DNA from: Beroe forskalii
Lineage: Eukaryota; Ctenophora; Nuda; Beroida; Beroidae
DNA: 64,000 nt
Direction of reading: 5' to 3'
Assembly: GCA_011033025.1 (NCBI GenBank)
Contig: WFMF01000082.1
Location: 310,001-374,000 of the forward strand
Below are positions 14,037 through 26,400 of this stretch, piece by piece (position 1 is the stretch's first letter; each line of letters opens with the position of its first letter). The notes beneath the pieces are model-generated. The model was not told where the DNA came from, searched no databases, and saw nothing but the letters and a program-made list of their open reading frames with translations. A program made the position numbers and the translations under genes.

Positions 14037-14910
14037 CAGTCATGGCTCTTCAATGCATTAATCCAAAATAAACATACGATAGCATTGAAAACAGAGAAAT
14101 ACCAGAAGCAAGGCAGGCGGAATATGCATCCTGCAGCTAGTGAGCCGAGCCCATCTGCTGCCCTCTAAACGTCTGCAAACCTGGCCGCGATAAGACATGT
14201 GTCGGGATATAACGCTGTCTCAGTTCTTGCACCTTGTCACTGGGAAGGACGGGTATTGTAGGTCGTTTCCTCTGCCAATGACTGGTAACTCTCCTTGGAA
14301 GGCTATGAAGCACCACCTGGGTCGGACAAAGAGACGATCGCATTGACGGAACTATCAAAGTTAGGAATGGAGAATCGGTGATGTCGAGAACCTTAAGTTC
14401 CGATAGCTAAATATATCGTGCGATATGTGGGTATATGGTTAGAAGTTAGAGTTGCTCTAACTCACTAACTCTGAGCACCTGATTCCCTATGAAAAGCTGA
14501 TTTTCAATATACCAGTTGTCGGCGCAAGGTAAATCGGAGAAATTTTAAAATATGCGTTGTAATTTTCCTCCTATATATGTATATATATCTTCAGATCGTG
14601 TCACGTGGGCTAATTTCTCAGAATTTAGAAACCGTTCCCAAATCCCCAACAAACAAAATAACCTAGTAGTACTAGTAGTAGCTAAAGACCTGGGAAATAG
14701 TACCTTTCCAAGGCTATTGTTAAAAGGAGCATTGTATCGACTGATATCGCTCTGTAAGCTGAATGTTTGACGCGGGAGGATGCGAGATACAGATCGTAGC
14801 CTGTTATTGGCGGAAATCTTGCACAGAGGATCGCGAACTCGTTTCCCTGATAAGTGCTGAGTAATGAACATTGACCAATAAGCGCACGAGTATTGGAGAA
14901 GTTGACGCAA

Positions 14911-14983
14911 AATAAAGACGCGCAATTTTGATGTACTGTCGATCAAAAGTTGACGCGCGGGCAATAAATTTGCGCGTCTTTAT
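14911..14983. mobile_element. small foldback MITE, family B
   Basis: AAAGACGCGCAA near the left end is inverted as TTGCGCGTCTTT at the right end. A half-copy with the same order of motifs (AAAGACGTGCAATTTT, then AAAGTTGACACG) lies at 49518-49578. It abuts the 31-bp minisatellite that follows. Confidence 0.5.
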
Positions 14984-14993
14984 CGAGCCCGCC

Positions 14994-15755
14994 GTATGTG
15001 TTGCTATGGCACATGCTGTTCTAGGTATGTGTTGCTATGATACATGCTGTTCTGTGTCTGTGTTGCTATGGCACATGCTGTTCTGGGTATGTGTTGCTAT
15101 GGCACATGCTGTTCTGGGTATGTGTTGCTATAACACATGCTGTTCTGGATATGTTTTCTATGGCACATGCTGTTCTATGTCTGTGTTGCTATGGCACATG
15201 CTGTTCTGGGTGTGTTGCTATGGAACATGCTGTTCTGGATATGTGTTATGGCACATGCTGTTCTGATATGGCACATGCTGTTCTGATATGTGTTGCTATG
15301 GCACATGCTGTTCTGGATATGTGTTGCTATGGCACATGCTGTTCTGGATATGTGTTGCTATGGCACATGCTGTTCTGGGTATGTGTTGCTATGGCACATG
15401 CTGTTCTGGATATGTGTTGCTATGGCACATGCTGTTCTGGATATGTGTTGCTATGGCACATGCTGTTCTGGATATGTGTTGCTATGGCACATGCTGTTCT
15501 GGATATGTGTTGCTATGGCACATGCTGTTCTGGATATGTGTTGCTACACATGCTGTTCTGGGTATGTGTTGCTATGGCACATGCTGTTCTGGATATGTGT
15601 TGCTATGGCACATGCTGTTCTGGGTATGTGTCGCTATGGCACATGCTGTTCTGGGTATGTGTCGCTATGGCACATGCTGTTCTGGGTATGTGTTGCTAAG
15701 GCACATGCTGTTCTGGATATGTGTCGCTACTCGCTATGGCAAATGCTGCTGCTTG
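14994..15755. repeat. 31-bp minisatellite, array 1 (about 23 units)
   Basis: The unit contains TGTGTTGCTATGGCACATGC followed by TGTTCTGGATA. Units vary at GGTA/GATA and TTGC/TCGC, and a few are shortened. Because 31 is not a multiple of three, all plus-strand frames stay open through the array and give spurious proteins of up to 220 codons. The 3' flank (TGCTTGCGCTGAATGTGTG and on to GGTTATGAG) is shared with array 2. Confidence 0.9.
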
Positions 15756-15796
15756 CGCTGAATGTGTGTTGCACTTGCTGTGGTTATGAGCCCGGT

Positions 15797-17130
15797 TGGA
15801 ATAAAGGTTAGGCTGGTTGCCAATCCTGTGCGAGCAAAGCGAGCACGGTAGCTTTTCGTTGAGAGCGAGGTGCCGCGAAGCGGCGCCGAGCGAGCTGCAG
15901 GGGTCTGGGGCGCAGCCCTTAGCGGGGGTCCAGGGCAGAGCCCTGGTGGGGGTCTAGGGGCGAAGCCCCGGAAAAATTTTTTGCTAAAATGTATAATTTT
16001 GCAGGGTTTTCCTTCATTTGAGCAAGAAAATATCCGAGATTTAAACAGCGTGTTTCATTCAAAAATCTCTAATTTTTTGATTCAGAAGCCCCGAGTAGGC
16101 TACATTATGTAATTCATGATTATTTCCACCTGACAGACAAAATTTGAATCACTTACTCACTGCTCACTATTCTTTTACTCAACCAATTGATGAATTGTAA
16201 AAGTAAATGTTCATGTTTCAAAGATCAATTGTGTGTCAGGCTTATAACTTAATAACTAACAAATATAATCAGCTAAAAGGCTGTCGTTTGATATATTACT
16301 ATCCTAAAAAATGGAAGCACAGATTTTTTGTTTGATAAGCGAGTCAAAACGTCACCTTTACTCATACACAGGAGTTCGAAAAACAAATTTCAGGCTGAAT
16401 ATTGATCATGATTTAATATTGTCTATGTGTCGCTGTATCTTGAATACGAATATTAGATATACTCCTGGTTTTTATTTCTAATTGATTTTTGTTTTGTTAA
16501 AATTAAGTCCACCTTTAAAAGTTAAAACTCGATCAGATCACGCCGACTGGAAGTGCAACCACCGCTTTAGAGAGCTTGCAAGTTGCTGCTCAGCAGCAGT
16601 GTTTTACTACAGCTCACCCTCACAATAATCTAATCAGCTGCAACCAGGATCGCAACCAGGATTGCTAGAGAAGCCTCCAGGATTGTAAGCGGAGCTATAA
16701 TCCTCTGAAAAAAAGCAAGTTGGGTTGCTCTGGTTGCGCTAGCATGGTCCATGGAATTCTGGATATATGCTGGATATTATGAGGGAAGTAGATAGATTCA
16801 CGCATATCCTTCAGCTGTAGTAATTATTAAAGCGAGAAGGTGTAATATCATAATATGAATGATACCAACGTAGTAGGTACGTTATTCAGTGTTTCTAATC
16901 CTGACTAGTGCTAAGAATAAAATGGGAATTTTATGCATTGCATACTGATGGTGATACAGTGAGTAGCAAACTATGATTGCACGTTTCACTCTCCATTTTG
17001 AAAACTGACTGATGTAACAGTAAAATTGTAGCTGCACACCTAATTTTAAGTCGTTAAATTCTGAAATTTCATGGTTGCTTTAACAAATAATGTTGCCCAG
17101 CTAGGATTGCCAGGATTGCAGGTTATTCCA
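15797..17130. mobile_element. candidate TIR element with hairpin-rich GC block
   Basis: It begins TGGAATAA and ends TTATTCCA. The ends carry related inner sequence around TTGCCAATCCTG and CAGGATTGCCAGG. A GC-rich block near 15880-15980 is a chain of short hairpins of the type GGGTCCAGGGCAGAGCCCT, the same kind of block that sits inside the hAT-like element at 44116. There is no coding capacity, and no clear target duplication because both sides are minisatellite. Confidence 0.45.
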
Positions 17131-17585
17131 CATGCTGTTCTGGATATGTGTTGCTATGGCACATGCTGTTCTGGATATGTGTTGCTATGGCACATGCTGT
17201 TCTGGGTATGTGTTGCTATGGCACATGCTGTTCTGGATATGTGTTGCTATGGCACATGCTGTTCTGGATATGTGTTGCTATGGCACATGCTGTTCTGGAT
17301 ATGTGTTGCTATGGCACATGCTGTTCTGGATATGTGTTGCTATGGCACATGCTGTTCTGGATATGTGTCGCTATGGCACATGCTGTTCTGGGTATGTGTT
17401 GCTATGGCACATGCTGTTCTGGATATGTGTTGCTATGGCACATGCTGTTCTGGGTATGTGTCGCTATGGCACATGCTGTTCTGGGTATGTGTCGCTATGG
17501 CACATGCTGTTCTGGGTATGTGTTGCTAAGGCACATGCTGTTCTGGATATGTGTCGCTACTCGCTATGGCAAATGCTGCTGCTTG
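17131..17585. repeat. 31-bp minisatellite, array 2 (about 14 units)
   Basis: It has the same unit as array 1. The last four or so variant units and about 60 bp of 3' flank match array 1, so it arose by duplication of the array's 3' part. The flanks then diverge (CCCGGTTGG after array 1, TTGTTCAAATG after array 2). Confidence 0.88.
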
Positions 17586-18424
17586 CGCTGAATGTGTGTT
17601 GCACTTGCTGTGGTTATGAGTTGTTCAAATGATGTCAAGTTTTAATGTTGCAATAAAGTTATGCCATCCCATTGACATGTTGCCGCATTTTAAAATCTTT
17701 TGGGGTAAACTCCTTGATTTAAAAGCTCGTTGCTGATTTCATAACGTGAGCTGCTGCTGGTTAGAGACAATTTTAAATTGTCTCTAACCATTGGATACCA
17801 AGTTGCTCTGCTCAGTTAGCCCTGCTCGGCTTGTAACTCTGTAAAGTGATCTGGTTATTTGCTCTACGAAGTTAGCTGTTATAGGAGTAACCTCAAAGTG
17901 AGGCCGGTATGTCATTGTGCCTGGTCATTTGGCCTTTGGGACTCCTTACTTGAAAACAGGAAAGCAGGAAGTTTTCCTCTGGTTTATACAACCATGTTTT
18001 AAAAGAATGCATAGAACTGAGCAATGGAACTAATTGTAGAGACTTTAATTCAGAGAATTTAAAAAGGGAAGAATGATGATTGAGGATCATATTATTCAAC
18101 ACATATCCCAAACAGTCAAATGCCATTTTCGGAAAAAATCATTTTCAACATAGTCAATTTTAAACCATGATCATAATCATAACATGCATTGGCTTCAATT
18201 CTACATAAAACTTTTCATCCTTTCGACTTGTGCAACGTGGTAAACCGATTTAAATTTTTGATTTTTCTCGCACAATTCATTTAAAACTGACAAAGCTACT
18301 TTTTCAAAATGAAGCAGCTCACCGGAATAACAGTTAAGGTCTAGGTAGCTTCATCAAAACATGGTCAAATTTTCAAATATGCCCGATATCGACTTGTGTC
18401 ACCGAATGTGGTAGCTGAGATAAC

Positions 18425-18690
18425 GAATGGGTTATCTGTGGGTTATCTGTGGGTAACGAATGGGTTATTTGTGGGTAACAAATGGGTTATCTCTGGGTAA
18501 CAAATGGGTTATCTGTGGGTAACGAATGGGTTATCTGTGGATAACGAATGGGTTATCTGTGGGTAACGAAGGGGTTATCTGTGGATAACGAATGGGTTAT
18601 CTGTGGGTAACGAATGGGTTATCTGTGGGTAACGAATGGGTTATCTTTGGGTAACAAATGGGTTATCTGTGGGTAAAAACTGGGTTATCT
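18425..18690. repeat. 22-bp minisatellite (about 12 units)
   Basis: The unit is GGGTTATCTGTGGGTAACGA plus AT, with few variants. Each unit contains GTGGGTAAC, which resembles a 5' splice site. No exon has been found next to it. Confidence 0.85.
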
Positions 18691-19204
18691 GTGGGAATGG
18701 GCTTTGTATTGGGAGGCATATTAACAGCACTAACAAAACGCGTAGTAAACACAGCGCCACATTATCGAGGGCTGAGTAGTACAGCGCAGGTGCACGGCAC
18801 GGGCTCAGGTAGCTTAATGGGGCTCCCTACAATGGCTCCCCCGCACCTAAACAGTACGCCCTCTCACGCCACCAACTCTCCATTCTCAGCTGTGATAATG
18901 ACGTCATTAGCGCCCTCTGGGGCTCGTCACTGTTAATAGTGCTGGTAAAACGTCACTTTGCGGGGCGCTGTATTGGGGATTAGTTAGCTAGCAATATGTA
19001 CCTTCTATAGCGGCCTTGTAATATTCCCTTCAAACGGGGGTTGTAATTATGGCTATTATATCCGCACTGGTCATTTGACGCAGGACCTGATAATGCGAAC
19101 AGTATTGTCAACTTGTTACAATGTCACATCTCATGGTGCTAAAATTGCCGAATTCACCTTTGTGAAGCTAAATTATGCACCTTCCTTACTCCGTCCCTGT
19201 CATC

Positions 19205-19800
19205 CACCTGCCACCCCTCTTCTTATCTTATCTTATCTGCCACAATCTAGATACTCTGTTGTCCTTTTACCACCCCTTTTATTCTTATCTTCTCTTATCT
19301 GCCACAATCTAGATACTCTGTTGTTCTCCTACCACCCCTTCTTCTTATCTTCTCTTATCTACCACAATCTAGATGCTCTGTTGTCCTTTTACCACCCCTT
19401 TTATTCTTATCTTCTCTTATCTGCCACAATCTAGATACTCTGTTGTCCTTTTACCACCCCTTTTATTCTTATCTTCTCTTATCTTCCACAATCTAGATAC
19501 TCTGTTGTACTCTTACCACCATTCTTCTTATCTTCTCTTATCTGCCACAATCTAGATACTCTGTTGTCTTCCTACCACCCCTCTTCTTCTTTTCTTCTCT
19601 TATCTAACATAATAAAGATACTCTATTGTCCTTTTACCACCCTTCTTCTTCTTCTTATTTTCTATTATCTACCACAATCTAGATACTCTGTTGTCCTTTT
19701 ACCACCCCCTTCTCCTTATTTTCTCTTATGTACCACAATCCAGCACAATCTAGATTCTCTGTAAACCTCCTACCAACTTCTTCTTATCTTCTCGTCCTTA
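19205..19800. repeat. 62-bp pyrimidine-rich minisatellite (about 9 units)
   Basis: Each unit contains CCACAATCTAGATACTCTG followed by a long C/T tract (TTGTCCTTTTACCACC, then TTATCTTCTCTTATCTG). The unit looks like a polypyrimidine tract ending in a TAG acceptor, but no exon was identified beside it. Later units are increasingly diverged. Confidence 0.85.
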
Positions 19801-20345
19801 TAGCCGCTCTTTGTTGCTCTTCTTTGTCCTTTTCACTCCTTTCCCTCATCAAAACAAATAATTCGAAACAGTGGGATGAAAAGGTCAGACAGGGACCAAT
19901 ATAATTACCGCAACTATCTCTAAACGGCTTACCTATAACTATTTTTTTCGTTCTTTATTTGAATGGTCAATTCATCTTTTCAGCCTCTTAATGCCTTAAA
20001 AATATGCCTAATAAGCGCTTATAAATTTAGAATGACAAAGGATGTTAACGATAAAGTCTGTTGCAAAGTTATCTGATACATACTATTCTGTCAACGCCTG
20101 TGCTACATGTGTACAATATTTGATAGTAATTATGAATTAAAAAACTTAAATTCAAAAAAACTTAAATTTCTTCCATGTAACAGTTATCAGATTTTCACCT
20201 ATGGAAAATTTTTATTTGGAAAATTAAAATTGGGCGAAGCAATTCTGCAGGCATAAAAAGTCGATAAACCCAGTTCTTCCTGACGCGTTGTTTCTAAGTG
20301 CATAATTCCGTTACCTAGCTCTACATCAAAATCATATTATTTCAG

Positions 20346-20468
20346 GTCAGATTAAGCGGCCGGATACGAGCGAAGAACAGATAAAAGGAGCTCCCAGCAA
20401 AGGAGCCAGCAGCGCAACAAGATGTGAAGTCAAAGTGGCTACTTTGAGCGATCTAAACGCGTTTCTGT
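20346..20468 (+). CDS. SWT1: SWT1 exon 1 (first placed)
   Basis: The acceptor is ATTATTTCAG, with a second AG five bases on at 20350; the donor is CTGT|GTAAGT. The frame reads IKRPDTSEEQIKGAPSKG and ends in phase 1. The split codon T + CC is completed by the next exon. It is Lys/Ser-rich, like the disordered N-terminus of SWT1 proteins. The exon is inferred from splice signals and phase only. Confidence 0.6.
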
Positions 20469-23400
20469 GTAAGTGTTCACGTCAATGTCAGAAAGCAGTA
20501 AATACCGATACAATCGTTAATAATTGGTGTTGATAACATAAAAAACAGAAATATTTGTTATACTTTTCATTAAATATGCGCTTATTATGTAAATGTTCAA
20601 TGCCAGTTGAATTCTCATCAAAAATTTATGGAAATTGCCCAAGAAAATCGTCTCGTTTGGAATTAACTAGGATGATTAAAAGGAGTACTATGTAAATGCG
20701 CGGCGCTTTGACCTATCATTTTGAATGATTTGCGCTGGTGTTTGTGCCATTTAGCTATTTAGTTGCAACTTCTTCCAGCCAACGTCGGCGGTAGACAAAA
20801 GAAAACGAGCTCTCCCAGAAGATCAACAGCTGTTGAAACAACGATATCCCCGTCAGAGGCGCCTGAGTCACCGTCATTGGCGCCAAAGGATACATCATTG
20901 GCGCCAAAGGATACATCATTGGCGCCAAGGGATACATCATTGGCGCCAAAGGATACGTCATTGGCGCCGAAGGATACGTCACTGGCGCCAAAAACTTTGA
21001 GATCAGAGCGCTCAACAGTGAAATGTTCGAGAGATCCAGCCCCTTCAGGATCTCAGGCATTGGGTAGAGGAGCTGTGGAGATCCCCCTTAAAAGTAAAGG
21101 TAACCACTAACGATTCCCGACCTGGCCAGGTTATTGCGGCAACCCCCTGGCAAGGGCGGTAACCCCCTGGTAAGGGCGGTAACCCCCTGGCCAGGGAGGT
21201 AACCACTTAACATATAAAACTTGGTTTGTAAATAACGAGTTTTTGACTCGTCCATGGTTATTTCGTATCACGAGAAACGATGGTGAAATGAAAAACCGTT
21301 CTTTCAAAAACCGATCTCGATCAACATAAATACTAAAATAAGAGTCCTGACAGTATTATAGGAGGGTATTGAACTACAGAACGGTCGAGAGTAATTCACA
21401 GCGATTTCCGAAATTGGGATCAGTAAACTGAAATATGCTGGACACTAGGCTGGAAATGAGTAGGGGAAGTAGGCTGGAAATGAGTAGGGGAAGTAGGCTG
21501 GAAATGAGGAGGGGAAGTAGGACGATATAATGACCGTGTAATGAGTATAGGCGGACTGCTGCTCTGTGTGGTGGCAGCACGTAATGATTTTATCGATTTG
21601 TATCTGACAAACAAACAGAAATTGCTTGAAAATTGACGTGTATAAATGGCACGGATCATCGTGATCCATTTAGCCTTTAGGATTCATCGTTCTCAGTACT
21701 TTAGTACTCCAATGGATCACGTTTTAGATCGAGCTATACTTGTTTTAAAGCTCCTACAAAATTGGGAATATTTTCTGAGGCTTTCTCCGTGAGGGAAAGA
21801 GAAAGAATAATAAGCTTTGCGAGCAGAGAGACAGCAAAGAGTGGGGGCTCCAAACAACTGATCGTGTGTTCCGTGTGTGGGTTTGGTTGAAGATGACGTC
21901 ATGATGCGTCTTGAACTCCTCCTATTGGTGCGTCATGAGCTCCTATTGGTGCGTCATGAGCAGAGCTCCGCCTATTGGAGGAGGCAGATCTGTGGGTTGT
22001 GTGTAGCAAGCCTCCTCTAGTAGTCCGCTATTGGAAGAAAACAGGTAGATGGGAGTTCAGCAGAAAGGGAAGGGAATCTCAATGATTCTTGAAAAACAGT
22101 AAGAATATTATCGAAATTCTGAATAAGATTGGGTCCTCAATCTAGCAAATTCTTCTCTATAAGTCATGTTGTGGGTCACATCGCGCGACAAAACAGCAAA
22201 ACTCGAGGTTTGTATGTGGAATATGATGTGTAATGTGCATACTAAGGAATGCCCTCATATTTCTACTGGTCCACTGAAATTGCAAAACACCGCATTCCGA
22301 AGAATTCGCTGGATTTGAGGCTCTGAACAAGAGCCCGGTGACGTCATTATCTTGGTTTAAGATAGCAAATTGGCCGTATATTCATCCCACGTCTCTACCG
22401 CATCCACACGTTTAATTTCAAGTCTTTATTCTGGAGTCTGGATCGGTTTTTTGGATCATTTTCTTCAAAAACTGTCAGCACGATACTGTGGTTTAATTTA
22501 CAACGATAGGTGTAAGAAGGCTTCTGATGTAGAAATATAATCAATACAAAGCTTCAACTTTTACAGACACAAGGTTCAACAAACTTGATCCCAAAACGAC
22601 TAATATTATCGTATATTTCAACGTTTTAAACTTGCTCTCTAGGACTAATAATAATATTTTACTCCTAATATATTGGGCGTTAATTCGACCTGAAAAAGAA
22701 ACCAGTGGGGCTGCACAATAATATCGTTGCAAGGCGGTCTGGCAGCCACTATTACCAGCCCACACACTAAAGACACTGCGTGTAGCTGCAGCTACGTCAC
22801 TGCCACACCACCGAATGGCAGGCTGGTGACATCACGCCTTGTGTTTTATACGAGCTCCTCTCAAAACCCTCAAACTCGGCTTTCACCACCTGCCACACTA
22901 CCAGACACTGGAGATACCCAGACACGGGGGGCGTCATTACCACGCCATGCTGTGGCGTGGTAATGACGTCACACTCAGCCAACAGAGAGATAAGCAGCGC
23001 AGGATGCTTACTTTGTAATTTGGAGTAATTAAAATAGTTTCAAAGAAGAAAGAAGCGGCGCAGGGAGATGCTAGCATTCTTGTGAAGAATATAATGCGTG
23101 GAATGATATTCTAAAAATATGCTGGGTATAATTTGAGAGTTGAATTCAGGTATATATCGAGGAATATGGGTGTTGTAACCGCATGTCAATTGTTCTGGTG
23201 CGGGCCGGTGAAGCAGCTGCTGGAAAAGCGAATATATTTGTACCGCCTTATGCGGCATGTTATTCACACCTAGCACGTGCTAAAAGAAGTGCAATTGTGA
23301 GCTGCGAGGTGGCGACGTGGGTACCAGGCAGTGATAATTGCTGGAAGTGCAGGGGACTCATTGTTGATATTTTTATTGGCTCGGCTACATGCTTAGCTTT

Positions 23401-26400
23401 TTGCCGCGATTTTACTTTTTGCGGGGATGGGATTTTTCACCTCACAACACTTGACCTCGTAATTATAATATTTCACCTCTAGACAAAGCTTACGTGGTTA
23501 GAGTCTGGGTTAGAGTCAGAACTAGGAGATTTAAAGGGCCGTGAAGTTTTAATTCGGGCTTCCCTTTTTGGCCCTGTTCAATGAATGAAACAAAACATTT
23601 TCATGAAATCTGTTGCAGGTAAAGGAGTCGTCAAGAAAGCTGACGGCAAAAAGACAAGCGGTGGATCTCTCCTGCTGCCCCAGCCCTCCTCAGCGCCAGT
23701 GGTTACTTGCTTCGCTAAGACTAAGAGGGGGAATGTGGTTGGGGTAGTGAAGAGTGTGTTGAGTGGTACAAAGGGCCGTGAAGCAACTGAAGAAAACCAT
23801 AAGACAATTCCTAATACAGCAAAACACCGGAAACGCCCTCAAAACTCAAACAGCATCGATGAAAACGCGAAAAACAAACACAGGAAAGTGCAACAGATCG
23901 AAACAAAACATAGTCTCCAAAGCAAGAGTTATCCCGCAACAGGATTCTGTTGGTGTCAACCCTTGCACTCCCACGAGTCTCAAGGCACGGAGAGTTGGTG
24001 GAGGGCACAAATCAGAACCGTACAGCAAAGACAGATCGTCTAGGTTTAGGATCCCTAAGGTATCAGTCAGTTTATATATTCCCTGACTTTTTCATAATCT
24101 TAATGAATTTCAATTGAATTCAAACTATGCTCTATGAGCTAAGCGTATATTAAAATCCCTATAATGCAAAGTTGATTTTGTAGTGTTGGCAGTCCGAACT
24201 GCAGGTTTGAGTGGCGGCGTAAGTTTGCGCGGCATACAGACAGTCATGTTGTTTACGTCTTTACGCCGCGCAAACTTACGCCGTGCAAACTGCACACTCA
24301 ACTGCAGTTCGAACTGTCATCGAAAACATGAAAGTTGTGAAACTGAGAGCTCAAAGCATCGTGGTTTCACTGTTTCAGAAAGGAGAAGGAAATGAGGATC
24401 AACTACCCACGAACCCCTCTGCTCCTCACACCCCTTTGCCGCCTGTTCTCACTCCTGCAGCAAAAACAACCACAAGAACTCCTCTCCCTTCTACCTCCTC
24501 TACTCCCAACCCTCCCCATCCTGACCCATCCCACTCTACTCCCAACCCTCCCCATACTTGCCCATTTCCTAATCCTTCTACTTTCAACCCTTCCCATACT
24601 GCCCCATCCCTCTCTACTTCCAACCCATCCCCCTCGAATCGCTCCTTCATGGGAAATCTTCTCTCCTCGTCATGGTCCTTTCTCTCAAAAGCCTTCTCCG
24701 CTGGAGTAGACAGCTCTTCTGATGCAGAGAAGAAAGAAGAAGGAGGAAGAACGACGACGACGCCCTAAACAAAGGTATGCTTAAACATTTTAAGAAATAT
24801 GCGTAGATTTTAACTTGCATAGCAACTCTAGATTTAACTGATTGATTGCCTTTTAAGTTGTTAAACGAAACAAACGCCTCCCCGCCCGTGGAGAAGACTA
24901 CAATCTCTGTAACTGGTTAAGTAGCACGTAACAAATAGCCTGATAATGGTTGCTATTGTAGCTGTGAGAGGGGAGAGAGCCGTCCCACACGTCACAATGC
25001 CTCACAATGAAACACATGAATATCATACGCCGCGCGCGAGAAATAGGCGGTTTAACATCATCAACTCACTACATCATGATATGATAATGACGTCATCCTA
25101 CCTGCTTATTTCTCGTACGCGGGGTTTATAAGCCCTAACGCTTTCTACTCAACTGCCTCGCACCCCGGCAGCTTGGCAGGGGAGCACCGTCAATTTGCAT
25201 TCTCACAAGATTATGAAACATTGCTCGTTCTCAATCTGAGGTTGGTTGAGAAACATACCCCAGTTAGATTATGAAACATTGCTCATTCTCACAAGATTAT
25301 GAAACATAGCTTATACGAAAAGAAGGCTCGTGGATAAATAATTGCTTTTCTCTCCGTCTCGAGCCATACGAAAACAAAACAATCGATATCCTTTGAATAC
25401 TCACAGTTCAATTTCAGATGTCATAAAAATGTTGAGAATCTACTCGAATACCGAAATGTACGAATCAGTTGTTACACCTCTCACTATAGATCCTAGTCAA
25501 AACTCACTACACTAATAACAGCTGCCATAATATTTCATAGATGAGGTGTGTTGTTGAGATTTGAACCAGATCACTGGTCCTTATAACCACCTACCACTTG
25601 CAGGGTATATAACCAGCTACACCAATGAAATGGTGGTAGAATCGCTCAGATTTTCTACCACCTGTTTGAGTGCCAGCTGTAGGCGGTAACCCTTTTAGCA
25701 TTCCTTATACAATATTTAGATGAGGGAGGGCAAAATATTAAAATAAGGGCGATATTTCGATAAGATAGCTCAACAATACCTTACACTCGAACTGTGGAAC
25801 TTGATTGGTCCCTACCTGCCATTGAACAAGCAGCTATACAAGCATTTTAAAAAGGCATTCGGAAATGATACTTTGCCAGTAGCCACGTACGAAGCTAGGG
25901 TATCAAATGCCACTTTCCAAAAAGGGGTTATCCCCTTTAGGGAATTTCCCCGCAAAACTTCTCCCGCAGAATTATATTCATGCTGCCCTAATCATAATAT
26001 ACAGTGGCAAGTCTTGAAAGGTCACCTCAATGAGGCACAGCTAACTGCAGCTAAGAGATAGAATGATTTGAGCATTTGCATGATGCTTAGATGTTTCAAA
26101 TATTTATATTTGAAACATCTCAGCATAATTGCAAGATCATATTCCGATAAAGAATCTAATGGATTTCTGTCTTTTAACGACTCTCTCTCTCAAATTGTCC
26201 TTGTAAAAGGCATTACAGTGCAACCTCAATCTTCTTATCTGATAAGATCGTTCTAAAGTAGCCCATTCTTCTTTCACTGTGGGAGTTACATAATACGTAG
26301 ACACGCGCCAACGGGTACACTTTGGGATGCTTCACGAGGACACAGCCCGCAGGATGTATCCGGTTTTGACCCGAGCCCGTAGGGCGTGGGTCGTATGCAA

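Larger units (their letters stand above)
9273..14910. other. intergenic DNA with small repeats
   Basis: I see no supported gene. The stretch contains two MITEs (11044-11168, 11845-11940), a three-copy tandem repeat (11575-11668) and a GTGTA-rich minisatellite (12233-12535). It also has one open frame of unknown status (13446-14036). Confidence 0.55.
17586..20345. other. upstream region of SWT1, no exon placed
   Basis: I find no supported exon. The first coding exon of SWT1 should lie in or upstream of this stretch, because the first exon I can place (20346) begins with a splice acceptor and contains no in-frame ATG. The stretch holds a perfect palindrome at 17761-17787 (TTAGAGACAATTTTAAATTG and continuing), a 22-bp minisatellite (18425-18690) and a 62-bp pyrimidine-rich minisatellite (19205-19800). 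Confidence 0.5.

Noticed and set aside
15037-15699. Long Cys-rich frames in the 31-bp minisatellite
   Set aside because: They are open in all three frames because of the stop-free unit. No start context, domain or splice signal supports a gene.
25801-26061. 86-codon frame in the duplicated region
   Set aside because: There are no splice sites, and it is not maintained in copy 2. It lies in SWT1 intron sequence.
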